The notes: a model not told the origin generated them from the sequence alone. Positions 20,542-30,737 are shown, numbered from the stretch's first letter. The stretch is DNA of 60,568 nt from Azohydromonas caseinilytica (GCF_012927045.1 NZ_JABBFW010000033.1:1-60568); one strand, 5' to 3'. Program-made: numbers and translations.

Positions 20542-20819
20542 CGCTGCGCCTCCGACGCCGCGGCGTCGACGTAAAACGTGACGGCCGGCGTGGCGGTGCG
20601 CATGGCCAGCCGCTCGCGCGCGACCTTCTCCACGCGCCCCGAAGTGGCCTGCGCCTCGCGCTCGGCCTGCAGCCGCTTGAAGTCGCGCTCCAGCAGCCGC
20701 TCCTCGTTGCGCGCGCGGTCCAGGGCCGTGTAGAGCTGGCGGCCCTCGTAGGCGATCTTCACCAGGTACATGCAGCTGCCCACCAGCGCGATCAGCAGCA
20801 GCACGTTGAGCCGCGTCAT
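20538..20819 (-). CDS. ftsL: Cell division protein FtsL
   Basis: A 93-residue bitopic protein of the FtsQLB complex. The transmembrane helix is at about residues 3-21 ([18 protein letters not shown]), followed by a leucine-zipper-like periplasmic coil with many Arg and Glu residues. Sequence conservation in this family is low, so the call leans on topology and the invariant position between rsmH and ftsI, with 4-nt overlaps on both sides. Confidence 0.92.
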   Translation of the reverse strand: MTRLNVLLLIALVGSCMYLVKIAYEGRQLYTALDRARNEERLLERDFKRLQAEREAQATSGRVEKVARERLAMRTATPAVTFYVDAAASEAQR

Positions 20820-21829
20820 CGCCCCCTCCCGCCGGCCTGGGCGCGCGCGCCGCGCGCCGCGCCCGGCTGCACGCCGGCCCCGAACGGCACCTCGGTGCGC
20901 TCGGCCACGCGCAGCACCGCCGAGCGCGCGCGCGGGTTGGCCGCCACCTCGGCCTCGGAGGGGCGGATGCGCCCCAGCAGCCGCAGCCGCGAGGGCGCCG
21001 GCGGCGCGAAGGGCGCGCGCCGGTCCACCTCGGCGCGGCTCTCGCGCGCCATGAAGGTCTTGACGATGCGGTCCTCCAGCGAGTGGAAGCTGATCACGGC
21101 CAGCCGCCCGCCCGGGGCCAGCAGCGCCAGCGCCGCGCTCAGGCCCTGCTCCAGCTCCTGGAGCTCGCCGTTGACGTGAATCCGAAGAGCTTGAAAGGTG
21201 CGCGTGGCTGGGTCCTGGCCCGGCTCGCGGGTCTTGACCGCACGAGCCACGAGGTCGGACAGCTCGGCGGTGCGCTGCACGGGCTGGCCGCCTGTTCGGC
21301 GAGCCACAACCGCCTTTGCAATCTGGACAGCAAACCGTTCTTCACCATAGTCGCGTATCACCTGGGCTATCTGGCGCTCGTCGGCACGGGCCAGGAAATC
21401 GGCCGCGCTCTCGCCGCGCGTGGGGTCCATGCGCATGTCGAGCGGGCCGTCGAAACGGAAGCTGAAGCCGCGTTCGGGCGTGTCGATCTGGGGCGAGGAC
21501 ACGCCGATGTCCAGCAGCACGCCGTCCACGCGTTCCACCCCCAGCGCGGCCAGGGCCTCGGCCATCGCGCCGAAGTTGGCGTGGTGGATGGAAAAGCGCG
21601 GGTCGTCGATGGCGGTGCCGCCGCGCGTGGCCGCGGCCAGCGCCTCGGGGTCGCGGTCCAGCGCGATCAGCCGCCCGTTCGGGCCCAGCCGCTGCAGCAG
21701 CAGCCGCGAGTGCCCGCCACGGCCGAAGGTGCCGTCCACGTAGGTGCCATCGGGCGCGCCGAACACGGCGTCCACGGTTTCATGCAGCAGCACCGTCTGG
21801 TGCTGCCCGGGGAGAGAGGTGCGCATCAC
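20816..21829 (-). CDS. rsmH: 16S rRNA (cytosine-1402-N4)-methyltransferase
   Basis: An SAM-dependent methyltransferase acting on C1402 of 16S rRNA, 337 residues. The SAM-binding run is [17 protein letters not shown] near residue 35; [19 protein letters not shown] and [13 protein letters not shown] are the other family blocks. The last 25 residues are Gly/Ala/Arg-rich. It overlaps mraZ and ftsL by 4 nt each. Confidence 0.97.
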   Translation of the reverse strand: MMRTSLPGQHQTVLLHETVDAVFGAPDGTYVDGTFGRGGHSRLLLQRLGPNGRLIALDRDPEALAAATRGGTAIDDPRFSIHHANFGAMAEALAALGVERVDGVLLDIGVSSPQIDTPERGFSFRFDGPLDMRMDPTRGESAADFLARADERQIAQVIRDYGEERFAVQIAKAVVARRTGGQPVQRTAELSDLVARAVKTREPGQDPATRTFQALRIHVNGELQELEQGLSAALALLAPGGRLAVISFHSLEDRIVKTFMARESRAEVDRRAPFAPPAPSRLRLLGRIRPSEAEVAANPRARSAVLRVAERTEVPFGAGVQPGAARGARAQAGGRGR

Positions 21830-22266
21830 GCGACGAAATCCTGGATCGCAGCCGGCATTTCAGAGCTCATGACCTGCGCCTCGTGCGCCGCCAGGCGCGC
21901 GCGGTCCCACAGCTCCAGACGCGAGCCCATGCCGATGAGCATCACGTCGCGCACCAGCCCGGCGGCCTCGCGCAGCTCCGGCGCCACCAACACACGTGAG
22001 GCGCTGTCCATGTCCACATCCAGCGCGTTGCCCAGGAACACGCGACGCCAGCCGTCGGCCGCCATCGGCAGCCCCAGCAACTTGTCGCGGAACTGTTCCC
22101 ACGCCGGGCGCGGAAACATGAACAGGCAACCCGCCGGACTCTTGGTGAGGGTGAGCTGGCCGCCCGACAGGTCCATGAGCGCATCGCGATGACGGGCCGG
22201 GACGGTAAGACGCCCCTTACCGTCCAGCGTCAGCGCCGCAGGACCTTGAAAGACATGACCAGCCAC
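21826..22266 (-). CDS. mraZ: Transcriptional regulator MraZ, GTG start
   Basis: First gene of the dcw cluster; an AbrB-fold DNA-binding protein that represses the cluster promoter. Both SpoVT/AbrB-like halves are seen: [18 protein letters not shown] at the N-terminus and [19 protein letters not shown] in the second half. The frame has no ATG at the expected place; GTG at 22266 gives VAGHVFQG, a 146-residue protein of usual family length. The upstream in-frame ATG at 22323 lies inside the promoter -35 element, so I reject it. The GTG belongs to the fourth repeat of its own operator. Confidence 0.93.
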   Translation of the reverse strand: MAGHVFQGPAALTLDGKGRLTVPARHRDALMDLSGGQLTLTKSPAGCLFMFPRPAWEQFRDKLLGLPMAADGWRRVFLGNALDVDMDSASRVLVAPELREAAGLVRDVMLIGMGSRLELWDRARLAAHEAQVMSSEMPAAIQDFVA

Positions 22267-22296
22267 AACACCCCACTTCCAACCACTTTTCTCCAC
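22263..22296 (-). promoter_or_regulatory. MraZ operator: four GTGG repeats at 10-nt period
   Basis: On the minus strand the tetramer GTGG begins at 22296, 22286, 22276 and 22266, each exactly 10 nt apart. MraZ is known to bind TGGGN-type direct repeats separated by 5-nt spacers (10-nt period) upstream of its own gene. The first repeat overlaps the -10 box and the last contains the GTG start codon, so binding would block both transcription start and translation entry. Confidence 0.85.
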
Positions 22297-22323
22297 TGTA
22301 CCGGAGCGGGACACCCCGGTCAA
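22295..22323 (-). promoter_or_regulatory. Sigma70-type promoter of the dcw cluster
   Basis: TTGACC (complement of 22318-22323) and TACAGT (complement of 22295-22300) are separated by exactly 17 nt. Transcription would start about 7 nt further on, inside the MraZ repeat array, leaving a leader of roughly 20 nt before the GTG start. Confidence 0.75.
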
Positions 22324-22349
22324 CTTTTGCGGCGCAAAAAATTCAATGA

Positions 22350-22850
<501 letters not shown>

Positions 22851-22917
22851 CGCGCGGGCGGCGATTGTCGCCGCGGCCGCCGGGGCGGCGGCCGGGTGGC
22901 GCGCGGATGCGGCGCCG

Positions 22918-23883
22918 TCAGCGCCAGCGCTGGGCCGGCACCGTGAAGCTGTAGCGCTCGCCCGGGCGCAGCACCTGCACCTTGTCCTGCAGCCCGGCCG
23001 CGCGCGCCGCGGCCAGGAACTCCTCCAGCGAGGACTTGAACACCGGGTAATCGTCGTTGTGGATGGGGATGGCGCGCCGCGGCTGGATCAGCTGCAGCGC
23101 CTGCACGCCTTGCTGCGCGTCCATGGTCAGCAGCACGCCGAACAGCCGCGTGCCGCCCAGGTGCAGCAGCGCCAGGTCGATGTCCGGAAAGCGGCGCGGG
23201 ATCTCGGCCAGCTCGTCGTAGACCAGCGTGTCGCCGCTGATGTAGAGCCGCCACGCCGGCGCGCCGCCCGGCGCCAGCAGCTCCACCAGGCTGCCCATGG
23301 TTTCCGGCAGCGCCGCGTACAGCACCGGCGGGCCATGGCGCGCCGGCAGCGCCGTGATGCGCAGCCGCGCTGCGCCCTTCTCCAGCTCGATGGCCTGCCA
23401 GGTGTGGAGCCCGTGCAGCGACCTGAAACCCCGCTCGGCCAGCTGCCGCACCGCGTGCGGCGTGCTGATGATGGGCAGCAGCTTGTCGAGCTTCTGCTCG
23501 GCCACCTGGTCGAAATGGTCGCCGTGGTAGTGCGACAGCAGCACCGCGTCCAGCGGCGGCAGCTGCTCGATGCCGAGCGCCGGCTCGGTCAGCCGCGGCG
23601 TGTGGATGCCGTAGCCCAGGTGCGCATGGTCGCCGCGGTGCAGGAAGTTCGGATCGGTCAGCAGCGTGAAGGGCCCCAGGCGCAGCACCACGGTGGCCGT
23701 GCCGATGAACTGCACCGAGCCGCCCGGCACGCCTTCCTCGGCGCTGCCCGGCGCGGGCAGCGGCAGCTTCAGCGTCGGCTGCGCCGCCTCGGTCTGGGCA
23801 CGCGGCAGCGTGGCGCCCCCCACCAGCCAGGCCAGGCCGCCACTGAGCAACAGCCGCCTGCAGCGGCGCCGGTCCATGTCCAT
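22918..23883 (-). CDS. Exported metallo-beta-lactamase-fold hydrolase (UlaG-like)
   Basis: A 321-residue protein with a twin-arginine-like signal (RRRCRRLLLSGGLAWLVGG...PRAQ). The MBL metal site is SHYHGDHFD; further ligands lie in RHGPP, SGDTLVYDE and the C-terminal IPIHNDDYP. UlaG/NAPE-PLD-like members hydrolyse phosphodiesters, lactones or lipids; the substrate here is unknown. ATG 23883 gives MDMDRRR; an in-frame ATG at 23907 would add eight residues and has no better ribosome site. Convergent with the small acidic gene, with GC-rich hairpins between them that may act as a shared terminator. Confidence 0.82.
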   Translation of the reverse strand: MDMDRRRCRRLLLSGGLAWLVGGATLPRAQTEAAQPTLKLPLPAPGSAEEGVPGGSVQFIGTATVVLRLGPFTLLTDPNFLHRGDHAHLGYGIHTPRLTEPALGIEQLPPLDAVLLSHYHGDHFDQVAEQKLDKLLPIISTPHAVRQLAERGFRSLHGLHTWQAIELEKGAARLRITALPARHGPPVLYAALPETMGSLVELLAPGGAPAWRLYISGDTLVYDELAEIPRRFPDIDLALLHLGGTRLFGVLLTMDAQQGVQALQLIQPRRAIPIHNDDYPVFKSSLEEFLAAARAAGLQDKVQVLRPGERYSFTVPAQRWR

Positions 23884-23972
23884 GCGCGCGTCGGCGGCAA
23901 GCCTCATTCCCGGCGCAGGGCCGGGGAACGACGCTTGCCGGCAAGGCCCACACCCCAACCCAGGAGATGCCG

Positions 23973-24197
23973 ATGAGTGCCGTTCCTCCCTCCAGTGACC
24001 AGCCCGCCGGCGGCCGCGAAGCCCCGGACCCCAACGCGCAGGCCTCGATGAATCCGGGCGACCAGGCGCCCCCGGGCACGCCCGGCACCGGCGAGGACGT
24101 GTGCCCGCGCTGCGGCGGCAGCGGCAAGCAGGGCGCCAGCGCCTGCCCGGACTGCGGCGGCACGGGCCGCGTCAACGTGGGCATCGGCGGCGCGTGA
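23973..24197 (+). CDS. Small DnaJ-like zinc-ribbon protein
   Basis: A 74-residue protein. The first 40 residues are Pro/Gly/Ala-rich and probably disordered. The C-terminus holds two CXXCGGXG motifs (CPRCGGSG and CPDCGGTG), the pair that binds one zinc in the DnaJ cysteine-rich domain. ATG 23973 is preferred over 23967 because it sits 7 nt from the ribosome site AGGAG. Function unknown. Confidence 0.78.
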   Translation: MSAVPPSSDQPAGGREAPDPNAQASMNPGDQAPPGTPGTGEDVCPRCGGSGKQGASACPDCGGTGRVNVGIGGA

Positions 24198-24204
24198 CGC
24201 GGGC

Positions 24205-24235
24205 GCGGCGGCCGGCCACCCGGGCCGGCCGCCGC
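24205..24235 (+). terminator. Strong GC hairpin after the zinc-ribbon gene
   Basis: A perfect 13-bp stem (24205-24217 with 24223-24235) and 5-nt loop start 8 nt past the stop codon. No U-run follows, so it is either an inefficient terminator or an mRNA 3'-end stabiliser. Confidence 0.5.
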
Positions 24236-24347
24236 CCGATGCACGGCCTGCGCGCGGCACGCCCGCCCTGCCGCCCCTTTCTCCTTCCACTTTCTTGCGC
24301 GGGCCGACGCCGCCGCCACGGCGGCAGGCGATGGCCCGGAGGCCGCC

Positions 24348-25265
24348 ATGACTTCCCCAGAGGAACCCTTTGACTGCGAGGTCGCCGTCGTCGGCGGCGG
24401 CCCGGCCGGGCTCACCGGCGCCATCTACCTGGCCCGCTTCAAGCGCAGCGTGCGCGTGCTCGACGCCGGCTGCAGCCGCGCCGTGAAGATCCCGCGCAGC
24501 CACAACATGCCCGGCTACCCGCAGGGCGTGGTGGGCGCGGAGCTGGTGGCCGCCATGCGCGCCCAGGCCGAGCGCTACGGCGCACGGGTGCAGAACACCC
24601 ACGTGCAGCGGCTGCAGCGCATCGAGGGCGGCTTCGCGCTGCACCCCGACGACGGCGGCGAGCCGCTGCGCAGCCGCCTGGTGCTGCTGGCCACCGGCGC
24701 CAGCGACAACGAGCCCGCCATGCCGCACCTGGCCGAGGCCGTGCGCGAGGGCGTGCTGCGCTACTGCCCGGTGTGCGACGGCTTCGAGGTCATCGGCTGC
24801 TCAGTGGGCATCGTCACCGACGGCCCCCGCGGCGTGCGCGAGGCGCTGTACCTGCGCCATTTCACCGACCGCCTCACCGTCTACTTCACGCAGCCCGTAG
24901 AGGTCACCGAGGAGGACCGCCGGCGCCTGGCCGCCCAGGGCATCGGCATGCAGCCCGCGCCGGTGCGTGCGCTGCGCCTGCGCGAGGGCGGCGGCGCACG
25001 CGTGGAGTACGACAGCGGCAGCGACGAACACGATTCGCTCTACGGCGCGCTGGGCCTGCGCGTGCACTCGGTGCTGGCCACCGCGCTGGGCGCGGAGCAC
25101 GACGAGGACGGCTACCTCGTCACCGACGCGCGCCAGCAGACCAGCATCGAGGGCCTGTACGCCGCGGGCGACGTGGCGCAGAGCCTGAACCAGATCACGG
25201 TGGCCACCGGCGGCGCCGCCATTGCCGCCGCCGCCATGCACCGCGTGCTGGGCCTGCCCGGCTGA
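24348..25265 (+). CDS. Thioredoxin-reductase-like FAD oxidoreductase
   Basis: A soluble flavoprotein of 305 residues. The FAD loop GGGPAG is at 16-21, the ATG motif LLATGAS near 114-119, the redox pair C140-P-V-C143 in a TrxB-like position, and the second FAD block YAAGDVAQSLNQITVATGGA at the C-terminus. The expected NADPH loop (GxGxxA) is replaced by VTDGPRGVREALYL, so pyridine nucleotide use is doubtful; it may accept electrons from another donor, as ferredoxin-type TrxR relatives do. ATG 24348 lies 150 nt after the zinc-ribbon gene; that space has a GC hairpin only. The 260 nt after the stop contain nothing I recognise. Confidence 0.85.
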   Translation: MTSPEEPFDCEVAVVGGGPAGLTGAIYLARFKRSVRVLDAGCSRAVKIPRSHNMPGYPQGVVGAELVAAMRAQAERYGARVQNTHVQRLQRIEGGFALHPDDGGEPLRSRLVLLATGASDNEPAMPHLAEAVREGVLRYCPVCDGFEVIGCSVGIVTDGPRGVREALYLRHFTDRLTVYFTQPVEVTEEDRRRLAAQGIGMQPAPVRALRLREGGGARVEYDSGSDEHDSLYGALGLRVHSVLATALGAEHDEDGYLVTDARQQTSIEGLYAAGDVAQSLNQITVATGGAAIAAAAMHRVLGLPG

Positions 25266-25528
25266 GCGGGGGTGCAGGCACAGCGGTTGCCGAAGAGGTC
25301 TGCCAAGCCGCGACAGGCGCGCTGCGCACAGCCGAGCCGGCCCCGGCCCTGCTCCCCGAGCGAGGGCCCGACGCTGCCGGACGTCTCCCGCCGCCTCGCC
25401 TTCCGCCGCCTCCGCCGGTCCCGGCTTGGCCCCTATCCCACCGGCCATGGGCCGGCCGCTGCCGGGTCGGTCCGGCCCCAGCGGGCCGGCCTTGGCTTCC
25501 CATCCCAACCTTAGCCTGCGCCGCCGCC

Positions 25529-26317
25529 TTGAACGCCCCGGGAACGACCTTGGAACAGAAATGGCCTGACCTGCTGTGGGTCGTGCGTCACGGCCAGAGC
25601 GCCGGCAACGTCGCGCGCGACCTTGCCGAGTCCGCCGGGCTGCCGCTGATCGACATCGCCGAGCGCGACGTGGACGTGCCGCTGTCGGACCTGGGCCGCC
25701 ATCAGGCGCAGGCGCTGGGCGACTGGTTCGGCACGCTGCCGCCCGAAGAGCAGCCCAACGTGGTGCTGTGCTCGCCTTACGTGCGCGCGCGCCAGACGGC
25801 GCACCTGGTGCTGGAGGCCGCGGGCATCGACCGCGACGGCGTGACCTGGGTGGTGGACGAGCGGCTGCGCGAGAAGGAGTTCGGGCTGCTGGACCGCCTC
25901 ACCCGCCACGGCATCCGCCTGAAATACCCGGAGCTCAGCGAGCAGCGCCGCCATGTCGGCAAGTTCTACTTCCGCCCGCCCGGCGGCGAGAGCTGGTGCG
26001 ACGTGATCCTGCGCCTGCGCAGCATGGTGGAGATGGTGGTGCGCGAATACCGGCGCGAGCGCGTGCTGATCGTGGCGCACCAGGTGGTGGTCAACTGCCT
26101 GCGCTACCTGCTGGAGCGCATGGACGAGGCGCAGATCCTGGAGGTGGACCGCCAGGCCGACGTGCCCAACTGCGGCGTGACCAGCTACGCCTTCGACCCC
26201 AGCGCCGGCAAGCGCGGGCGGCTGGTGCTGCGCCAGCTCAACTTCGTGTCGCCGCTGCGCCAGGCCGGCGCCCCGGTCACGGCCGAGCCCGACGTGCCGG
26301 CCGCGCCCAAGTCCTGA
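25529..26317 (+). CDS. Histidine phosphatase family protein (phosphoglycerate-mutase fold), uncertain start
   Basis: A cytosolic phosphatase-fold protein of about 262 residues. The catalytic LWVVRHGQSAGN (R20-H21-G22) is near the N-terminus, with CSPYVRARQTAHLVLE and the second catalytic histidine in LIVAHQVVVN. No ATG or GTG lies in frame at the proper distance; TTG 25529 (MNAPGTTLEQ) or TTG 25550 are the candidates and neither has a good ribosome site. Followed after 74 nt by the NAD(P)HX dehydratase gene. Substrate unknown. Confidence 0.82.
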   Translation: MNAPGTTLEQKWPDLLWVVRHGQSAGNVARDLAESAGLPLIDIAERDVDVPLSDLGRHQAQALGDWFGTLPPEEQPNVVLCSPYVRARQTAHLVLEAAGIDRDGVTWVVDERLREKEFGLLDRLTRHGIRLKYPELSEQRRHVGKFYFRPPGGESWCDVILRLRSMVEMVVREYRRERVLIVAHQVVVNCLRYLLERMDEAQILEVDRQADVPNCGVTSYAFDPSAGKRGRLVLRQLNFVSPLRQAGAPVTAEPDVPAAPKS

Positions 26318-26391
26318 CCCCCTGGCCCGGCCCGGCGGCGCAGCGCCGGGCGCCCTTCACACCCAGAACCCCAACGAGCCGAGGAGGAGCC

Positions 26392-27264
26392 ATGGACCCG
26401 ATACCCGTTGACGACGATCTGCTGCGCGGCTGGGCGCTACCGAAGCCGTCCGCGCATGACGACAAGGAGCAGCGCGGCCGCACCATGGTGGTGGGCGGCA
26501 GCGCCGAGATCCCTGGCGCCGTGCTGCTGGCCGGCACCGCGGCGCTGCGCGCCGGCGCGGGCAAGCTGAGCGTGGCCACGGTGCAGCGCATGGCGCTGGC
26601 CATGGCCATGGCGCTGCCCGAGGCGCGCGTGATCGGCCTGCCCGAGACCGCCGGCGGCGGCATCGACGCCGCCGGCGCGCTGCTGCTCAAGCCGCTGGCC
26701 GCGCGCACCAATGCCCTGCTCATCGGCCCGGGGCTGCAGGACGAGGCCGCCGCGCCGCTGCTCGTGCAGACCTTGCTGCAGCACTTGCCACCCGGATTGC
26801 CGCTGCTGCTGGACGCGCTGGCGCTGTGCGCGGCGCCACAGGTGGGCCCGCGCGAGGGCGGACTGCTGATCACGCCGCACGCGGGCGAGATGGCGAACCT
26901 GTGCGGCGACTCCAAGGACGAGGTGCGGTCCGACTCGGCGCGCGTGGCCCAGGACGCGGCCCGGCGCTTCCATGCCGTGGTGGTGCTCAAGGGCGCCACC
27001 ACGCACATCGCCGCGCCCGACGGGCGGCTCTGGGTCCACGACGGCGGCAACCCGGGCCTGGCGACCTCGGGCTCGGGCGACATCCTGGCCGGGCTGATCG
27101 CCGGGCTGGTGGCGCGCGGCGCGCCGCTGGAGCAGGCGGCGGTGTGGGGCGTGGCGCTGCACGCACGCGCGGGCGAGCAGCTCGCCGCCCGCGTCGGCGG
27201 CCTGGGCTTCCTGGCGCGCGAGCTGGCGGCGGAGATCCCGCACCTCATGGACACCGGCACCTGA
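26392..27264 (+). CDS. nnrD: ADP/ATP-dependent (S)-NAD(P)H-hydrate dehydratase
   Basis: A ribokinase-fold repair enzyme of 290 residues that dehydrates damaged NADHX/NADPHX. Only the dehydratase half of the YjeF/Nnr pair is encoded here; the epimerase domain is absent. Motifs are GRTMVVGGSAEIPGAVLLAG, LLITPHAGEMANLCG, VVLKGATTHIAAPDG and the nucleotide site NPGLATSGSGDILAGLIAG. The strong ribosome site GAGGAGGAG precedes ATG 26392. Stop codon is followed by about 100 nt without features, then the convergent rnpB terminator. Confidence 0.92.
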   Translation: MDPIPVDDDLLRGWALPKPSAHDDKEQRGRTMVVGGSAEIPGAVLLAGTAALRAGAGKLSVATVQRMALAMAMALPEARVIGLPETAGGGIDAAGALLLKPLAARTNALLIGPGLQDEAAAPLLVQTLLQHLPPGLPLLLDALALCAAPQVGPREGGLLITPHAGEMANLCGDSKDEVRSDSARVAQDAARRFHAVVVLKGATTHIAAPDGRLWVHDGGNPGLATSGSGDILAGLIAGLVARGAPLEQAAVWGVALHARAGEQLAARVGGLGFLARELAAEIPHLMDTGT

Positions 27265-27365
27265 GAATTGTCCCCTCCCAGGCAACGCTTTCCCCACCGA
27301 TTGCCACCCAGTGAGCCGACCGGGAGTCGTGGGGAAACAATCCGGACGACCGAAGGCCGCCTGAA

Positions 27366-27402
27366 ATGAAAACTCCCGTCGCGCCTCGCGGCGGACGGGA
27401 GT
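27366..27402 (-). terminator. Rho-independent terminator of rnpB
   Basis: On the minus strand, ACTCCCGTC (from 27402) pairs perfectly with GACGGGAGT (to 27372) around a 13-nt loop and is followed by TTTTCATTT. It lies 15 nt past the rnpB 3' end. Confidence 0.85.
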
Positions 27403-27416
27403 CCAGTGTGTGTTGT

Positions 27417-27753
27417 GAAGCAGGCCGATGGGCCGGATTCTGTGCGGCCTCGGCGCCCTTGCGGGCGCGTCGGCCGTGACCGCCATTCCTCTGGGCCGTG
27501 GATCGCTCGCACGGCTCGATGCCACCTACCCGCCGGCTCCGCGGAGCCACATCATCGCCGGCCTATTTGGTGTTGCTGCGCGTAGAGATTGCCCGTTTCA
27601 CCCCATGAGCCGAAGCTCATGGACTCGTCTCTGTTGCTCTGATCCTCACCTCGCGGTGGACAGCCGTTAGCTGCTACGCTGCCCTGTGCAGTCCGGACCT
27701 TCCTCCAGTGCCGCCTTGCGGCGTGGTGCACCAGCGGCGGTCTGGCCTGCTTC
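27417..27753 (-). ncRNA. rnpB: RNase P RNA, class A
   Basis: The catalytic RNA that matures tRNA 5' ends. The P1 helix is perfect: GAAGCAGGCC at the 5' end (27753-27744) pairs with GGCCTGCTTC at the 3' end (27426-27417). The conserved core is present on the minus strand: GGAGGAAGGTCCGGACTGCA then CAGGGCA (P4 5' side and J3/4 region), AGCAGCTAACGGCTG, and ACAGAATCCGGC near the 3' end (P4 3' side). Length about 337 nt fits class A. A -10-like GATAAT lies 7-13 nt upstream of the 5' end. Exact ends may differ by a few nucleotides. Confidence 0.95.
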
Positions 27754-27792
27754 ACCCTGACATTATCGCCGCCCCGGCAACGGAGACCTCCA

Positions 27793-28710
<918 letters not shown>

Positions 28711-28838
28711 GCTCGCGGCCCGCCGGCCTGGCCCCGCGGCCTGCGGGCCGGCGTTCCCTCCCCGCTCCTTCCGGCCGCGTTGTCTTGAAGAGAAAGAAGC
28801 TTTACCGCCGCACCGCCGCCGCGGCTCCAGTCGCCGGG

Positions 28839-29789
28839 ATGCCGCCGGCCGTGGCCGGCGCGCTGCTGGCCACGCTCTCGGCCTCCGAGCTGCTGGTGGC
28901 GCTGTACGACGCGCAGGACCGCCTGTGCTGGTGCAACGACGCCTACGCGCAGCGCTTCCTGGACGGCCTGACGCTGCCGCTGCCCTTTGCCGAGCTGCTG
29001 CGCCACGATTTCCGCCGCGGCATCGGCGTGCGCATCGACTGCGGCGACATCGAGGCCTTTCTCAGCGACATCTTGCCGCGGCGCCGGCAGCAGCCCTTTC
29101 GCGCCATCGAGGTGGACACCCTCGACGGGCGCTGGTGGCGCATGGCCGAGACGCTGCTGCCCGAGGGCTGGCTGCTGTGCGTGGCCACCGACATCACGCC
29201 GCTCAAGCGCGGCGAGCTTCGGCTGCGCGAGGCCCGTGCCCAGGCCGAGACCGAGGCCCGCACCGACATGCTCACCGGCGCGCCCAACCGGCGCCACGTG
29301 TTCGAGTTCGGCGCGGCCACGCTCTCGCGCTGCGCCGCGGCCGGGCAGGCCTGCAGCGTGGCACTGATCGACCTGGACCACTTCAAGCAGATCAACGACC
29401 GCCACGGCCACGACGTGGGCGACGCGGTGCTGCGCGCCTTCGCCGGCCAGGCGCGGGCCCGGCTGCGCGGGCGCGACCTGTTCGGGCGCCTGGGCGGCGA
29501 GGAGTTCCTGCTGCTGCTGCCCGGCGTGCGCCAGGAGCAGGCGCGGGAGGTGACGCAGCGGCTGCGCCAGGCGCTGCAGCCGCTGGCGTTGCACCAAGGC
29601 GCGCTGCACTACGCCTTTTCCGCCGGGGTGGCCCAGGCCGCGCCGGGCGACGACATGGACCGCCTCATTGCCCGCGCCGACCGCGCGCTCTACCGCGCCA
29701 AGCTGCTGGGCCGCGGCCGCACCGAGCTGGCGTCCGAGGGTGACGACGACGGCGGCGGCAGCGGCCTGAACACCGCGGCATCGTCGTAG
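28839..29789 (+). CDS. PAS-GGDEF diguanylate cyclase
   Basis: A soluble protein of 316 residues predicted to make cyclic di-GMP. An N-terminal PAS-like sensor (about 15-120) is followed by a coiled linker and a GGDEF domain: DMLTGAPNRRHVF, IDLDHFKQINDRHGHDVGD, and the active site GGEEF at 219-223. The inhibitory site RxxD is R210-G-R-D213, five residues before GGEEF, so product inhibition is likely. ATG 28839 is chosen; an in-frame TTG at 28785 would add 18 basic residues. Its last 100 nt overlap the convergent DUF3025-like gene. Confidence 0.9.
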   Translation: MPPAVAGALLATLSASELLVALYDAQDRLCWCNDAYAQRFLDGLTLPLPFAELLRHDFRRGIGVRIDCGDIEAFLSDILPRRRQQPFRAIEVDTLDGRWWRMAETLLPEGWLLCVATDITPLKRGELRLREARAQAETEARTDMLTGAPNRRHVFEFGAATLSRCAAAGQACSVALIDLDHFKQINDRHGHDVGDAVLRAFAGQARARLRGRDLFGRLGGEEFLLLLPGVRQEQAREVTQRLRQALQPLALHQGALHYAFSAGVAQAAPGDDMDRLIARADRALYRAKLLGRGRTELASEGDDDGGGSGLNTAASS

Positions 29790-30538
29790 AACGCGGCCTC
29801 GGCATTGGCCGGCCACCACGCCGGCACGCCCAGCACCGGCAGCGGCAGGAAGGGCCGCGGCTGCAGAGCCGACACGCCCGCGGCCAGCGCCTGCGCCGAG
29901 ACACCCGGCCAGACATGGGCCGTGATGCCCTTGTAGGGCTGCACCAGCTGCTCCATCAGCGCATGGCCGATGAGGCGCAGCCGGATGTCCCCGCCCGGCA
30001 GCCAGCGCGCGCGCTGCCTCACCAGCAGCTCGTGCCAGCGCCGCGCACGCAGCAGTTCGACGGCGTCCGACGGGGCCTCCAGCAGCGCGCCGCTCTCGTC
30101 GGCCAGCGTCAGCGCGTTGCGCGCCGGGCTGCGTTGCGGCTGCACGCCCTCGGCGGCCAGCACCTGGGCATGCACCTCGTTGAGCTGCTTCTTCAGTGCC
30201 GGCTCGGCCAGCCACACCAGCCCGTTGAAGAAGTCGTGCAGGTGGTCGCGCGTGGGCACGCCCGCGGTGCGGAAGATGAAGCTCTCATACGCCTGCCCGG
30301 CGGGCAGCTCGGCCTGGGGCACGAACCGCAGCGTGCCGGCGGCGAGTTGCAGCGGCTGCCGCGCCGCCAGGGCATTGAGCGCCTGCGCCACCGTCGCCCC
30401 GCCCAGCACCGCGGCGCAGGCGGCCTCGCCGTGCACGCGGTACGGCGCCAGCCAGGGGCGCGCCCAGTCGATGCTGCTGAATGCCTCGCGCAGCGGCAGG
30501 CGCGCCACGGGCAGGCGTGAGTGGCGGGGGGCGGTCAT
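29690..30538 (-). CDS. DUF3025-like protein
   Basis: A 282-residue soluble protein of unknown function. The core RDHLHDFFNGLVWLAEPALKKQLNEVHA block resembles the DUF3025 family that I recall from beta- and gammaproteobacteria. No signal peptide or membrane helix is visible. The last 33 codons are Pro/Ser-rich (LPPPSSSPSDASSVRPRPSS) and overlap the 3' end of the diguanylate cyclase gene in opposite orientation, which suggests this tail is a read-through extension rather than a conserved domain. Confidence 0.75.
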   Translation of the reverse strand: MTAPRHSRLPVARLPLREAFSSIDWARPWLAPYRVHGEAACAAVLGGATVAQALNALAARQPLQLAAGTLRFVPQAELPAGQAYESFIFRTAGVPTRDHLHDFFNGLVWLAEPALKKQLNEVHAQVLAAEGVQPQRSPARNALTLADESGALLEAPSDAVELLRARRWHELLVRQRARWLPGGDIRLRLIGHALMEQLVQPYKGITAHVWPGVSAQALAAGVSALQPRPFLPLPVLGVPAWWPANAEAAFYDDAAVFRPLPPPSSSPSDASSVRPRPSSLAR

Positions 30539-30585
30539 GCGGCTTGGCCGATCAGATTGGGCTGACCCGCGTCGCCAACCACGTC

Positions 30586-30737
30586 GTCATCCCCGCGCAG
30601 GCGGGGACCCAGGCGGTCCCACATCGGAGCGCGAGAGTCAACGTAGGCGTCACGATGCCCAGAAACCTGGACGTGCTGCCCAAGCAGCTCACGGTCAGCT
30701 TGCGGACCGCCTGGGCTCCCGCCTGCGCGGGAATGAC
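30586..30737. repeat. REP-like inverted repeat, family A copy 1
   Basis: Ends are GTCATCCCCGCGCAGG and its near-inverse ending GGGAATGAC, with inner segments CCCAGGCGGTCC and GGACCGCCTGGG also inverted. Each arm folds as a short hairpin (TCCCCGC / GCGGGGA). It fills most of the 318-nt gap between the DUF3025-like gene and pyrC; nothing else is recognisable in that gap. Confidence 0.88.

Noticed and set aside
26277-27512. Minus-strand frame of about 410 codons opposite the NAD(P)HX dehydratase gene
   Set aside because: Ser/Pro/Arg-rich shadow of nnrD that also runs into rnpB; no start signal or domain.
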